Shown piece by piece: positions 20,917 to 34,007 of a stretch of 64,000 nucleotides of DNA (positions are counted from its first letter, which is position 1; each line of letters opens with the position of its first letter). The stretch covers positions 18,681 to 82,680 of the forward strand of contig SCFE01000094.1 of NCBI GenBank assembly GCA_004352715.1, read 5' to 3'. The translations under genes were made by a program, and so were the position numbers. This DNA is from Hofstenia miamia. Lineage: Eukaryota; Xenacoelomorpha; Acoela. Under the pieces are notes generated by a model. That model was not told the DNA's origin. It made no database searches and was given only the letters and a program-made list of their open reading frames with translations.

Positions 20917-22545
20917 TTTTTCAATTTTTCAAAAAAAATTAAAAATTGAAAAAAATTTAAGTTGGTTTTAATATTTAAAAACACATTTTTTTAAGACTAA
21001 TTTTTAATTTTAAAACGATTGCAAGTGGTTTTAAGTTGATCGGATCAAAATTGATAGAGTAATTTACTATTTTTTGCGAAAATCTTCAAATTTTTACTAA
21101 TTAATAACTTAGAAAATAATTGTTGTATTGACTTAAAACCATGTTCAATGGATTGCAAATTAAATTTTGCATCTAGATCTTTCAAAATTTTCAATATAGC
21201 TCTGCATTATTATTTGATAAATTAATGGTAAAACTAGACAAAAAAATGGTAACTTTTTAATGGGTTATTTAAAGAATTCATTCGCTGAATACTCAGTCAA
21301 TTTTCATTGAATCGTTTTGAAAGTTATTTTTTTGACTTCAAAATAAAAATTAGTATCTAGAAAACTCTCTTTTGCAATGTTTTTATCTTGAAAATTTAAA
21401 GTAATTATTGAAAATATAATTTTTTTTAAAAATTTGGATTTTTTGGTAAAATTTTAGAATTCAATCCCTTATGGCTCAGTCAATTTTAATTGGATTAGAA
21501 TAAAAGTTAGTTTTTCCGTTTGTAAATGAAAAATTGCATCTAGAAATGCTTGTTTTACTTGATTCGATTACACTTTCAAAGAGTATTAGTGAAAAATTCA
21601 AAAAAATTTCTAAAATTTAGTTTTTTTTGGGCAAAAATTGCAAATTTAACATTGAAGTACTGAATGAATAATTAATATAATAACCTATAACTTTATATTT
21701 AGGTTTATATGAATGGTATATATGTGCACACAAGATTTCAGACCAATAGCATTATTAGTTTTCTTGTATTATTAAATTAAAAAAAAATTAAAAATTTTTC
21801 AGGAGATATGCGCTACAGCCCAAACACCAAAATTTAAACGCTCATAGCTCTGTCAGTTTTGGAGCTACAACTTCTATCCATTTAGCAATTTTGTTCAGAA
21901 TGGTCGATAATATACCACCCCACCCCTTTCCATTGTGATCAGGACACTGCTAGAAGCCATACAAAAAACTGTGTTTCTTATTTGCAAAAAAATCAATATT
22001 TTACATTTTATTTACTGATTTCCTTACTCATGTTGAGCTCTGGTACAGTTAAAACAGTGTTTAAATATGGCACCCATGTGACCAGCTCTAAAATTTGATG
22101 AGTATTCCAAAAATCTTAAAATTTTTGAAATCGGACTTGTAGTTCGGGAGATATCAGGATTTTCAGGTTTTTCAAAATTGGTCATTTTTTTAAAAAATGG
22201 CCCTAACTCTGTCAATCTTAAACGAATTTTGCTAAAACTCTGAAAAATGCATTCTAAGGGTCCTATAATGGTGTAGACAAATTTTTAAGGGATTTAAAGT
22301 AGTCTAAGGTACCCTAATTTAATTTTGGTGCGTTTAAAATTTTGACCGATATTGACCATTTTCGAAGACCTATTACTCCACGAATTTGTATTGAAATCAT
22401 CTGAAAATTATACAAAAGTAGTCGGCAGAGTAGGAGTAAAGACTCCTTAAATATCATTAAAATATCTTTCAAATTGACTTAAAAACGTTGATTTTAATTT
22501 TTAGTTATGCGCGGTCATTGGTCATTCTCCCCACATAGTTGACAT
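20917..22545. other. Eroded repeat phrases, no gene
   Basis: 21000-21600 holds ever weaker copies of the same skeleton (TTGCAAATTAAATTTTGCAT, GCATCTAGAAATGC). 21820-22520 resembles the text at 11.3-11.9 kb. No credible coding frame. Confidence 0.5.
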
Positions 22546-23004
22546 AAGCATATAGTAAAGCTATTACCAATTAGGGTGTTTGCAAAAATTTGCTAAGTAT
22601 TGTAAAGAAATTAGTTGGTTTGCATGAAAATTGATTGATATTTTAAAACATGGAGGTGTATTTGCTTCAAGAAAAATTGCAAGCATTATTTAAAATAGAT
22701 ACTTTTATAATTATTTACTTTTGAAACTGATAAAAAAGTTTTTGAAAGGAGTTTTAGGGATAAAACACATTACAAACACAATTTACAGGTTCAAAAAGCA
22801 CTTTAAAGAGTTGGTATACTTTCATCTTTCATTCTTTCATGCTTTAATATATCAGTCACATTATATTATTTTGATCAGCTTAGATGTTAAAGCTTCCCCA
22901 TAAATGAGTGATACAGTATATTATTTTGATTGGTTAAGAGGTTGACACTCTCCAAAAAAATGAGTGATAATTTTAACTCTATTCATTTGTTTTGTCAATG
23001 AACA

Positions 23005-23160
23005 ATGGTGAGAAAAACTGCATATACCAAGCAGATTAAAAAAACTTCAAGGTTGTCTGAAGCCAGAGCACATGGACATTTACCAAAGGTGAAAGGAAAA
23101 GACAGCAAAAGACCTGCATTCAAGGTGAAATGCTTTTTAAAGAACAAGGGGAAATTATGA
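23005..23160 (+). CDS. Possible 51-aa basic protein
   Basis: ATG to TGA frame beginning MVRKTAYTKQIKKTSRLSEA and ending CFLKNKGKL. About a quarter of the residues are Lys or Arg, without low-complexity repetition, unlike the surrounding AT-rich text. It lies in the same CpG-poor block as the Polinton-like genes. A small nucleic-acid-binding virion protein or a chance frame are both possible. Family not recognised. Confidence 0.25.
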   Translation: MVRKTAYTKQIKKTSRLSEARAHGHLPKVKGKDSKRPAFKVKCFLKNKGKL

Positions 23161-23671
23161 TGTCCATAGGTAGTCAATGAACTTAGCACATCTCTGAAGA
23201 ACCTTGGCTACAATACATATCTCTTTATTAGTTGAAAATTGGTGAGTTGTTTACAATTCACAATGTGTACCAATCTCAAACAAAGTATGATCCAGTGGAT
23301 AAAATTATTTTGTAAAACAGAAATTGCTTTTGCCTCCCCAAACAATATGCACAAAGAGCTGGAGCGAAATTCAAAATGTTTATTGGAATTAAAGTTCTTT
23401 GATGTCAGAATAAACCTCTGAAATATTTTGCTTGTATACCAAGTATTTTGTTGAAATTTAGTGTGAAAATTTTATTTTAGAAAGTGTAAATACATTCCTT
23501 CTCAGATTTATTTTTATCTAGAACCATGAAAAATAAGAGACAGTTTTACAAAATAATATAAAATATATTGGGTAGGTTGGAAACAACAACTCAATCCAAA
23601 GAATTGGCAATCATAATATTCTTTTTACAAATATCCTGTTTTCAATGTACTTCAATCTTAGAAATATATGC

Positions 23672-23700
23672 ATAATTTCTCTTATCTTATCTTATCTTAC
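23672..23700. repeat. (TTATC)n run
   Basis: CTCTTATCTTATCTTATCTT; same word as the LINE tail at 12.95 kb, but no RT-like sequence precedes it. Confidence 0.6.
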
Positions 23701-26039
23701 AAAGCTAATTGAAAATTCCATTGTTTTAACTAGAACAACATGTTTTTAATGCAGTAGTCAGTCTTTGTATAGAGTTTAATTGTGAAAGTTGGTTTCTTCT
23801 TTACTCAGTAAGTTGTTTTTATATTTTGAAATGTGAAATTCTCTTTTTCTGCAAAGCTTATACAGCTAATGAAATTTAGAAATTATTTAATGTCTTGTCC
23901 TATGCATTAAAATCTTCTAGAACATATGAATATATATATTTTTTTATAGTAATGACTCATTATTCAAACACCTTCTCCATGTAGAAGAAATGGGATTCAA
24001 AAATCATTTATGCTTTCAATTAATGCTAATATCTCTTAGAGGGTACAATGCCTTTAAACTGTACTTGTTATAACATTTGATAGTCTTTATAATAATGCTG
24101 CCTTCATGCAGAAGAGTGAGAATCAAAAATCAATTATGTTTTCAATCAATACTAATGTACATTAGAGACTTCAGGACTTCATAACACATAGTAGGGCTTC
24201 ATCATTCATCATGATAACAAAATATATGCTATTATTAAACACATAAAGCCTTGAATTGTTAAATCAATTACAATGATAGATAGGATATATTCAAGCTATC
24301 ATGTAAAGACATACAAATTTAATAATTACAATTAAATGCAGGTGTACATCTGATTGTTATATCCAGTAACACATTAATAATTTGCTAACACAACAAAAAC
24401 CTGTTTGGATGTCAGCCATTCATTGCAAAACAAGGAAAGTTCACAGCAAATTTTAGGAATGGAATTATACATTTAATAAATAAATATTCAAAATCACTAT
24501 CATCACAACCAATTGTTGTGAAAAAATGAACTCTACATGAATATTAGGTGTATATATTTGAACAAAATGATGGTAAACAAAAAAGAATATATCTGGTTGG
24601 TTTATTATCATTGCCCTAAAACAACTGAATGGAACAGTGAAGTTGGTTAAAACAAGAAGAAATTCAGGAAAAAATTTTCAGCAAATAAATATTAAAATAA
24701 TATTGTATTTTTAAAGTTCTTTGTTTGATATAATGAATCATGTCATATCTATTGAAAATAGTCATGTTTCAGGTATTCAATTTATATATGGTTGGCAATG
24801 TTTCATATTAGAAAACCATTTCTTTCATACTATGTTAAAGAATATATCAAATTCATGGCATTCTGGATGACAAGGGTAAATTGAAGTTTAAGCTTGGTCA
24901 ATCTAACAATGTTTTATGTTCAGCTATGAAATAGATGCTTTGATTTCATAGTTTTTTGTAATACTGGGTACGTTTATTGTTGAATGGTACCAAATATGCT
25001 TACAAATTTGGGTTTTTATTCAACACTCAGAATTAGCATAGCAGTGCTGGGGTGAATTTATTCCTTGAACACTTATTAAGCTTCCTATTTCAATCAATAT
25101 TTGATGTGATTTTAAGTGATTTTATGCTTTTTTGCTATGTTTAGTAATATGGCATTAAATAGTACTTGTCTAAGACAATTAATGTAAATTTGATTTGTTA
25201 AATTCATGTATTATCATGGAGTCATAATCAACAATCTAAATGAAGTGATGGAGGAAATATCTTTGCTAAATTGTTAGGACTGGTGAGCTGATACTTTGCA
25301 TTGATTTCAATCTCAAAATACATGCAAATCTGGAGCTTTGGTTAAGATCTTGAAATACATCTACACATAGAAACATTGGTACACCTTTGATCCCCTGAAT
25401 TTAAGGTTTTTGTTTACATTTTTTGTACTAATTTGCAATATTTCATGTGTTTTCAATATTTCTGGTTTCTAACTTTTGTATATTAATTGAGCACATATTA
25501 GCATTTGCATGTTTTTAGCAATATTTAACCTAACACTTTGCATATGGCTGATATTGTGGAGCTCCTACACTTACAAAATATTAGTTTGCAATTTTCTCAA
25601 AATTCTTAGCAATCTATCTTTAAAATGCCATGTGCCTATATTTTTTACATGTGAATAATGCACTATTTACAAGCATTTGCAATTTTAGAAGAAAATCTTG
25701 ACATGGAGTTGACTAATTTAATGACTGGAAATCATAACCAGTGAAGGGGAATCAAGTGCGTGGCAATATGTCAACTAGAAAAACAGTGAATTGCCTGGAA
25801 AAATGTATTCTCATTTCTATGGTAACTACACAATACAATGGTAAAGATATCAACAAGACTGTGAGCAAGAGCTATAAACCAAATAAACTGAAAATTTTGC
25901 AAAGTTGACAAAAGATGTAACAGTCAGCAAACATGTACTCCTCTGAAAATCCAAAAAAGCCAAAAAGAAATGCAGATAAACAACTGTTGTGTAAAAGTAA
26001 TATCATAATAGTGTATTAATAAAAGCATGTATTTGTATA

Positions 26040-26770
26040 AATCCTACAAATAGCATTGCATGTATAATTAATTCAGAAAACAAAATTGCCTTTATCATGT
26101 AAGTCTATATTTCATACACCTATAATGTTTAAGTGTGGCAAATATTTTCAAGTTTTGTATTAGCAAAAAACCAATTAAAATCATGGAATTTCTTATGGAT
26201 AGGAAACATTGATGAAAAGAAAATAATTACAACAATTGCAGCAATTTACCATTAGAAACATATGGAACTTTGTACAATAAAAAATAGCAATGTATTTGAA
26301 AAAATGAAAGATGCAAAAGCCTTTATTATGTACGTCTTTATTTATTATGCCTGTAATGTTTAAGTATGGTGAATATTTTTCCATTTTTACATTGGATATT
26401 AGTGAAAAATGAATTAATTGTATGGAATTTTTACAATGGAATAGCAGCATATTTGAAAGAAATTAAATGTAACCCTTTGTCTGTAATGCATAGACCCCTG
26501 AAAAATAAAAAAATTACAATGATTGTGGTTATTAATCATTAAAATGTGTGGAATTTTTTACAATGAATAGCAGCATATTTGAAAAATGTGATGTAGCTCT
26601 TTGCATGTGATGTTTAGAAAATAGCAAATTTGTACATAGGCTAGTTAAGCAATAAAAACATATGGAAATTTTATGGATATCATTAGTCAGCAATGTATCT
26701 TCACAAAATGCAATGTAAAACCCAGCTAACAATGTCACATATATTAGCAAAAATAGATATGCATAAATAG
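26040..26770. repeat. Eroded tandem repeat, ~110-155 bp
   Basis: Three to four units, each with a core like TGGAATTTTTTACAATGAAT followed by AGCAGCATATTTGAAA, at about 26262, 26418, 26549 and 26665. They are diverged and unevenly spaced. Confidence 0.5.
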
Positions 26771-28758
26771 CTTAGTCACTAAAGCAAGTATATGAATCAT
26801 TGTAAAATTGCCCCCTATAAATATTGCAATCATTAAAAATATGTCAGTGATTATGTCATATCTAGATGGCATTGCAAGCTCCTTGTCAATATCCCTGAGC
26901 AAGGGTGCCCTGAAAGTGATATTTGTGATAAAGGGTTTGCCTTATTTCAACTACTAACATTGGAAAAAATGTAAGTCTATGAATGTGGAAAGTCATTGAC
27001 CCTGTATTTATATAATTCTTAATATAAAATACGCTGATAAAATTTTAAAATGTAAGAAATTTCTTAAAATATAAAATAAATATTTTTAAATGTTATGTAT
27101 ATATTTGTATCAATAAATGTTAATAACCAATTTATGACATTAATATTGTAGAATCTGTCTGAACTAAATAATGGTTTTTTGACTTAATTGTAATGTCCAT
27201 TTACAATGGCTTAGACTCAAACAATTTCCTGCTCATAAGTTTCCATAATTCTTTAATGCATAGTTATACTCTCTTTATAATCTAACAGTTAACTGAATTC
27301 ATTTAGATTGACAATAGCTGATCAAAGGGCCACAGCCTGATGCTGAACCATGCAAAGAAGAAGCCATAAATACTCAATTTTGACCACCAGTTACAGTTGA
27401 TTGGTTTGGGAATCATGGACAATTCTCAATTCTCAATGTGTAATGCATGATTTTGTTGTGTTGCTTACCCTATTAATCAGTTGCATTGATCACTCTTGTA
27501 ATTAATTTGCATAGCAATAAAGGAAACTTTGCAACCTGGATGTAATTGCTTGTTTTTGATCTTATATTTAAATACCCCTACAGATAGCATAGATAATATA
27601 GATAAAAACCTAAGTACATGTGAATGATCAATGCAGCTAGCAAGAATTTGAGTTGGCATTGTCAGTCATTTACACTAACTAATCTAATAATCAACATTAA
27701 TGTGAAGACATAATGGGGCTCATATGTATAATAGATCTTATTATTATACCATAAAAATTTGGATCTAAAACTGTGGGTTAACCTAGGGGTGACTCTGCAG
27801 TTGTTTGAGAACATCTATTATTTGTATGAATGAATTGGTTGGAAAACTAAACAAATAAGAACCACTATTCATATACATAACCTAAGAACACTTGTTTATA
27901 GTAATCAGGCTACTGGCTGCACCACAAAGAGATGAATTTCTCACTTGCAGCTTAACTGAATTTGGGAGCATCTGAATACTACTCATGAGCTCAAAAACTG
28001 AACTTTCCATTTGCATATTATATCTAAGCTCTAAAGTATAAAATAAATCCAAAATAAATTTATTCATTAACTAATAGTACTTTGCAAATGTGCAAACATT
28101 TAATTGACTAACAACTCTTCTGCCAATTATTACACAATGTCAGCACTACTTAATTTTGTCCTTGATAATTTGCATTTGTTCAAACATTTAATTGTCATGT
28201 GTTTTATATTGTGATGTATAACCTTGTTTGACTTGTATGTTTCCTACATCATTCCCATCTCAACATGAACTTTTGATGAATATTATCACTCTTCATTGAA
28301 CTGTAGATGAATCACTATATGAACTTTATCATTTATTAGTGCATTTTATATCATCTTTGTAAATATATCTATTATATAAAAATGTTTGTTTTCTCTGTAT
28401 GGCAAGAGTATGTGTCTGTGAAAGCATGTATTTTATTTTATTTTAAAAATTATTTTTACTTGGAAATATTCATTGATTCAACTTTTTAAAAAAGTTTTTG
28501 TTTTTCCAATTGACATATGTTGTTGGTGAAAACATTCATTTTTCTAAATGTAAAAAAATATTTTTGTTTGAAAATATTTGTTAGTTATGACTTTTACTGA
28601 AAAAAATTAATGGTATCTTTGAAGATCAAAAATGTGAATTGTTTAATATTTTTATTTGAAAAGTTATTTTTGCTTGTAAATGTTAATTATGACTTTTGTC
28701 AAGTGAAATTTGCAATAAAATGTAATTTAAAAAAATGTGAAATCGTTTGCATATAGTG

Positions 28759-29663
28759 TAGAATTGTGGGCTGGCACTCTAATTACACTATAGAACTTGT
28801 TGTCACAGCAGAAGGTTGTAGTAGTGACCCTATTATAACAGCCCTGATTCCAGTAAAATAACATAGAGAAATTATTAAAACAAACATTGGTAATTCATCC
28901 AAGTAACTAAGACTTTTTAGGTAACATCCCAGATGACCAATTTGTATGGCTTCCAGCTGAAGTGATATCCATAAGGAGAAGTGCTTAACATGATTGAACA
29001 GTGCTACCCTAATTGTCTCACATTTTATTATCTATCTCATTGCTAACAGTAAACATCTCATTTGCATTGTTATCTCTCATCTCACTAAATAATAGCATGT
29101 AGTTACCATGCATTCATGCTTACCAACAGTATAATATCATCACAGTGTAATCAGTTATTGGTGTATGTACTTGTTACAATAGAATGACAGGTTTATTATT
29201 TCCCTATACATAGCCATATACCTAACCTAAAAGGTCCATAATTTGGGCTACATGAATCTCTAGATGCTACATGTCACACCAGTACTTGAGGAAAGTACTC
29301 CCAAACTGTTGCCTTAACTTACACAGTTATTTGCACTTTGAAAAAGAAAGTTAATAAAATAAATGGTAAACAGTAGTAAAGTTGAAGCTAGATAAAATCT
29401 ATTAACCATTCTCTACATCATTGCTCAATTTATACAATTCAAATTATTACCTGTCTTTGTTTACAACTAAAGATCATATGATATTCATGTCATGGATTTC
29501 CCTCACAATTTAATTTGAGCAATAATAAAACATAGCACCTAATCGATGAGACATTAAATTATTTTTGTAAACTAAAATCAAAATAAGACTTTACATCAAA
29601 ATGACATCATTGCAAATATACAATCAAAAGATAATTATCACAAAATTTCCCTGAGTGACTCTA
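28759..29663. mobile_element. ~900-bp non-autonomous repeat, copy 1
   Basis: Same orientation and nearly full-length match to 35243-36138. Shared words include GCCCTGATTCCAG, AACATTGGTAATTCATCCAA, TTTATACAATTCAAA, TTGATTTCCCTCACAA-like text and the end CCCTGAGTGACTCTA. Outer ends read TAGAATTG on one side and TAGAGTCACTCAGGG on the other (reverse strand). These may be short hAT-like terminal repeats. No transposase frame. Confidence 0.65.
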
Positions 29664-30129
29664 CAATAGAAATTCAATGGTTTCTATAAATTGATCATTG
29701 AATATGAATAGAAAAATTGTTACATTTTGAACAATAGATTGCAAACTAATTTTGTTTATCAACAAATATTAAAATGAAATAGAACACCTTCCACTGGTGT
29801 CAGAGATAGACTGATTCCTTGGTACACAATTACATCATAGCCACACCAGATATAACCACCAAAGGTCAAATGTCAATTTGTATCACAGGCTTTGACTCAA
29901 GGCATACTATTGTGGTCAGCAATACTGCTTATGCTTTTTGTTTAAGTTTTCTTAGAAATAGCTGATTATGCAATGAAGGGGGAGGTATTCTGATTTTGAG
30001 CAAAAGCATAGATCAATACTTCATTATCAAGTACATTTATATGTATAGATTAAACTTCAGCTGTTTTAATGCAAATCAAAGAATGAAAGAATTATAATCC
30101 TAAATTGCATCTAAGCTTTTAAATTCAGT

Positions 30130-30660
30130 AAGTTAATCTGTTTTACATATAGGTACACTTCTCCTCTTTGAGGTCTTTCTTTGCAAGCATGATTTTGGTA
30201 TAATTTTATAAAATATTGACTGCAGAGAATTTTTATCATTTGCTTCACTTTCCCAAATACAGCCACATTTTTTACAAAAACCTCTAAAATTGATCATTTT
30301 TAATAACTTTTTACACATTTCTTATTATTTTGACATGAAAAAGTGTGTTTTACAGATATAATTTATTTTGCAGAAGCCTTGCAAAGACACTTAATTTTTT
30401 CAACCTAATAATTATTAAATATTTATAATCATTTGATTCACTTTACACCAAATACAACAGCATTTTTACAACAACCTCAACATTGGCATTTATAATGAAT
30501 TTTTTATCAATTTTCTATTGATTTTGTCATTTTACAGATAGACTTTATTTTGTAGACACCTTGCTAAAACTGCAACTACTTTTTCAAAAATTCTATCTAA
30601 TAGCTATTTTTATATACTTTTTTATCATTTACAAGTTATCTTATGTAACTAATTTTCTTT
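30130..30660. repeat. Eroded ~185-bp tandem repeat
   Basis: Units share TTTATCATTTGCTTCACTTT, CCAAATACAGCCACATTTTT and TTTTACAGATA..CTTTATTTTG..GCCTTGC (at ~30350 and ~30535). Two full units and a partial one. Confidence 0.5.
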
Positions 30661-31229
30661 CAAAATCTTACATATTGTATCTAATATTTATATTTTTTTA
30701 TCATTTCACCCTATCCTTATTAGAGTAATTTATTCTTAATTGATTGTTAAATTTTATTTTTTAAGCAAAACATAGATCCTGTAATATGAATTTTAAGAAA
30801 TTACAAGTATTTTTAATTACATAGCAATAGCTGTGACCCAATCCATATTCACTATATGCAAGTTCCTGATTAATTATAATTATATTTGCACAAATTTGCA
30901 AGTTGTGCTTATTCCTTTGGCATATTCCTCTAAAACTATTTGTGTACTAATTACCTTATATTGACAATGTTGCAAATAAGAATTATAAGAGTTTTTAAAT
31001 TTCATATCAAATTTCATACTTTTACTAATATCAATGTCATCAGTACTACTATTTAATTCAATGTCATTCTAAAATAGATAAGTTGTGTCAAAATATATAT
31101 TATTTAAGGAAATAAATGCTTCTTCTATTATTACATTGTGTACAGATAATACACCAAATTTACTAATTTGAACATAAAAATCTTTATACAAATCCTCAAA
31201 GCTATGCACATACTTGGAATAAAACCACA

Positions 31230-31430
31230 GATGAATTTTGACAGGTACCCAATATCAATAACTGCCATGCCATGTGCATTATTAATTGCCTCATCCAAAC
31301 ATGTAGTAAATTTAATCAATCCTGCTGGATGGCATACTCTATCTTCTCCACATCTTCTTATAATGAGGTGTGAAGTGATGGAAATCTTTCCTGAAATTAA
31401 TGTTTTGTTAGTAAAATATAAAATGAACAA
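31230..31430 (-). pseudogene. Penton-like protein copy 2, N-terminal remnant (left arm)
   Basis: The frame CGEDRVCHPAGLIKFTTCLD then NNAHGMAVIDIGYLSKF matches the start of the right-arm gene at 40382 (CGEDGVCHPAELGKFTTYLD). Homology stops after YLSKF; the rest of the gene is absent here. See the 40382 entry for function. Confidence 0.65.
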
Positions 31431-31578
31431 TCAATTAATTATGCATAAATGCACTATTCACAAATTATATTATTATTAAATTCTAATGCAAGAGGTCATG
31501 ATTAATTTCCAATTGACAATGCCATTAGCTTTTAACACTTTGGTCCCCATTTGTTCAAATATCAAGTGTGATATAAAA

Positions 31579-32271
31579 TCACCCTGTACCATTGAATCTC
31601 ACCAGATAGCCTTTAATGGTTATTCTATTGATATATGATTTTGAAGCTGGTTTATAGATCAGATTTTGTTTTTCATGGTGAATGACAGGGATGGTATTAA
31701 TTTTTTCTTCATGTGTTAGCAATAGCAGGTATTTATCCAACATGGGCAAACTGATACTACCAACACATTGAAGTTCTACAATGTCTGTGTGCATCATTTC
31801 AATATGATTTCCACCAAAAATATTGCAGTCATAATTGGTGTTTGTTACTATTTTTCAATATATCTTTCTGTAAAAGCCTAGAAGATTTCCATGTGGGGTA
31901 AATCTATTTCATATTCTTAATCATTCACCATTATTCTTAATCATTCACCATTAGTAAATTGCCAAATGTTCTAAATTTTAATGAAATGCCATAGGGGTCT
32001 AGTTGGAAGTTTGTATATTGATAGAGTTCATGAAAGCTGTGTATATGCCGTGAATAAATTTCCAATCAGGTTATGTATCCATCTTTATTCTTTAAAATCC
32101 ACATTTGGTATTTAGGATTAAGAAATTTTGTCAGATATCAAAAATCAATTAGTGCAACCTCACAGGCATTAATATCAGTTCATCCAAATATGTTGTAAAT
32201 TCATTCAATCCATTGGGACAACATACCCCAACCTTCTAACATTTTTCAGATAATAATGTTACAATAACCAT
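31579..32271 (-). pseudogene. Penton-like protein copy 1 (left arm), broken
   Basis: The C-terminal part is open (MMHTDIVELQCVGSISLPML, then SYINRITIKGYLVRFNG). It corresponds to 39757-40014 in the other arm. The N-terminal half survives only as frame fragments up to an ATG at 32271. Polinton penton-like proteins form the single-jelly-roll vertex of the predicted capsid; the HTDIVExxxVGxxxxPxL segment is the part I recognise. Several stops and shifts. Confidence 0.65.
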
Positions 32272-32369
32272 TACATATACCACACTTCTATGAGTTTGTT
32301 ATCAGCTGAGTGAACTTGCAATGTAATGTGTGTATTATATTATTATCAAAATAATTTATAAATGGTACA

Positions 32370-32832
32370 TCAAATAAAAGTTTTAGATAATTTTATTAAG
32401 ACCATTACCACACAAAAAAAATCATTAATAAACAGTAATTTGGAAAACACAAGCACCTCTGGTATTTGATAAAAAATAAAAATCATGAAATGTACAATAT
32501 GCACCACAAAGCAGTGATGTTCCCTGTAAACTTGTTTTTCTATCACCCTCATAAACTTGAAATCCTAGATAGGCAGTTTAACAATAGTGTTCAATGCCTG
32601 GATTATATTTAAAGGGATGTCCAAGAGAGTCTTTGAAAATTAAATTGCCATTGTCATCTCATATAATCAACAGCTAATGTGTGCTGGGGTTATTATGTGG
32701 GCTTGCATTTGCAATTAGAAATGAGCACTTAACCCAAAATAGTTGAATATCATCCAAAGAATGCACACCAAAAAATTGAAAATGGAGTGAAGGAATTTGT
32801 AAAAAAATACATCTAATCTCATTAGTGTCCAT
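32370..32832 (-). pseudogene. Adenain-like cysteine protease (left arm), broken
   Basis: Starts at an ATG opposite 32832 and ends near 32370. The Cys active-site segment LQGTSLLCGAYCTFH is readable at about 32490-32535. In the His segment, the TAG that replaces the usual Trp after ..STH is present, exactly as in the right arm. Frames are shifted elsewhere. In Polintons this protease is thought to process virion proteins. Confidence 0.65.
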
Positions 32833-33109
32833 TAGATATTTATATAATTGTAGAGTTTGCAGTGTCTAAATTTGACATAGAGCCAAATCAATAAAGATGG
32901 GTCACAACCCAAAAGGGGTAAATTACACCAATTAATCCACTATGAGGGTTTATTTGCAAAACTTTTCAAAACTGACATTGTGTATACTGTGTTTCTGCAA
33001 TAGGTTTTTCATTACAATTGCAAACTTTAAATGTGGGTATTTGGTAGAGTGAATACAATCTTCCACCACTAGAATTTCATCAAGTTTCAACATCTTTCTA
33101 CAATACAAT

Positions 33110-34007
33110 GATTTGCAAAACACAATTCTTACCCCTTTATAACCTTTTGCTGTTTATCAATATTGACATTGGAATTGGTTTCCACCAAAATGATAACTTC
33201 CATCAATTTGGTGAGCACATTTTTAAAATCCAGTATTAAACATATATTTGCAATGCATAATTCAGGATACAAAACCTTGTTGTTGGCCTGTGCAATGCTA
33301 GTCAGATCAAAAACCATAATCATGTGTTTGTTATATTGTGTGTAGGGTATTTTCCCACCATCATTATTTATTCCCAGAGTTTTTATTGATTGATAATATG
33401 ACTGTTCATATTTGTCATCTCCAACTAACATGGGGGGTTTATGCCATATTTGATCCTCCATGGGTTATAGTAACTTGATGGAATCCTCTGAATTTATATG
33501 AAAATGGATTTGTAAACATTGTGCCTGTAAACTGGTGATTTGGAACAATTGCCAATTTGATTCTTCTAACAGGCTTATTGGAAAAAACATTTCTTCTAGT
33601 AAGTGTGTTCTAGCCCACTAGAATTTTAAATGTAGGCGTAAGAATTCTTGTAAAGTGGTATGTAACAGGAGTAATCAATAGCACATTTTCAATTGCTAAA
33701 TGAACACTTTCTGTGACTCTGAGTTGCTTAGAGTTAGGAAGGCACCTGTAATTTGTGTTTTGTAATCTGCATTTACATCTGCAATTAAGGAAATGTTATC
33801 TAGTGATCTTAAAAGCTTTAGCTGAATATCAATACCAGGTATAAGTAATTTTTAACATTGGAAAAAATCAATGGTGAGAGGACCATAGAATCTTGCCACC
33901 TGGCTTTCCCTGGTTAGAGCTCTATTTCTAAACTGACCATCCTTTTCATCACAATCTTTTATCAGTTTATCAGGGTGTTTTCATAATAATACCACATCAT
34001 TGATAAA
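33110..34007 (-). pseudogene. Polinton major capsid protein, C-terminal half (left arm)
   Basis: The open frame 33461-33129 (110 codons) reads LGINNDGGKIPYTQYNKH, MVFDLTSIAQANN and CLILDFKNVLTKLMEVIILV, then SNVNIDKQQKV. This order fits the second jelly roll of Polinton double-jelly-roll capsid proteins (…YxxFxxGYxxFxxDLT…; …LELRFxxPL…; …EYDxxIEIDxxRxV). A further fragment near 33500-33560 reads FTGTMFTNPFSYKFRGF. The arm begins inside the gene, so the N-terminal half is missing here. Confidence 0.7.

Larger units (their letters stand above)
22546..28758. other. CpG-poor AT-rich region without recognised genes
   Basis: Only scattered short frames. In the lines I counted, CpG occurs about once per kb (one in 24001-25020, near 24968). 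The region is continuous in composition with the Polinton-like block to its right and may be its decayed left part or flanking DNA. Confidence 0.5.
31130..34007 (-). repeat. Inverted duplication of Polinton genes, left arm
   Basis: The minus strand of this interval matches the plus strand of about 37738-40600 gene for gene: capsid tail, protease, penton-like copy 1, start of penton-like copy 2. The match starts at a shared TATTATTAT-AAACACCCTGATAAACTGAT word (left 33965-34007, right 37740-37768). The arms are separated by ~3.7 kb that holds the integrase and PX-like gene only once. The left arm keeps ~300 bp of capsid sequence (about 33500-33800) that is deleted in the right arm. Confidence 0.85.
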
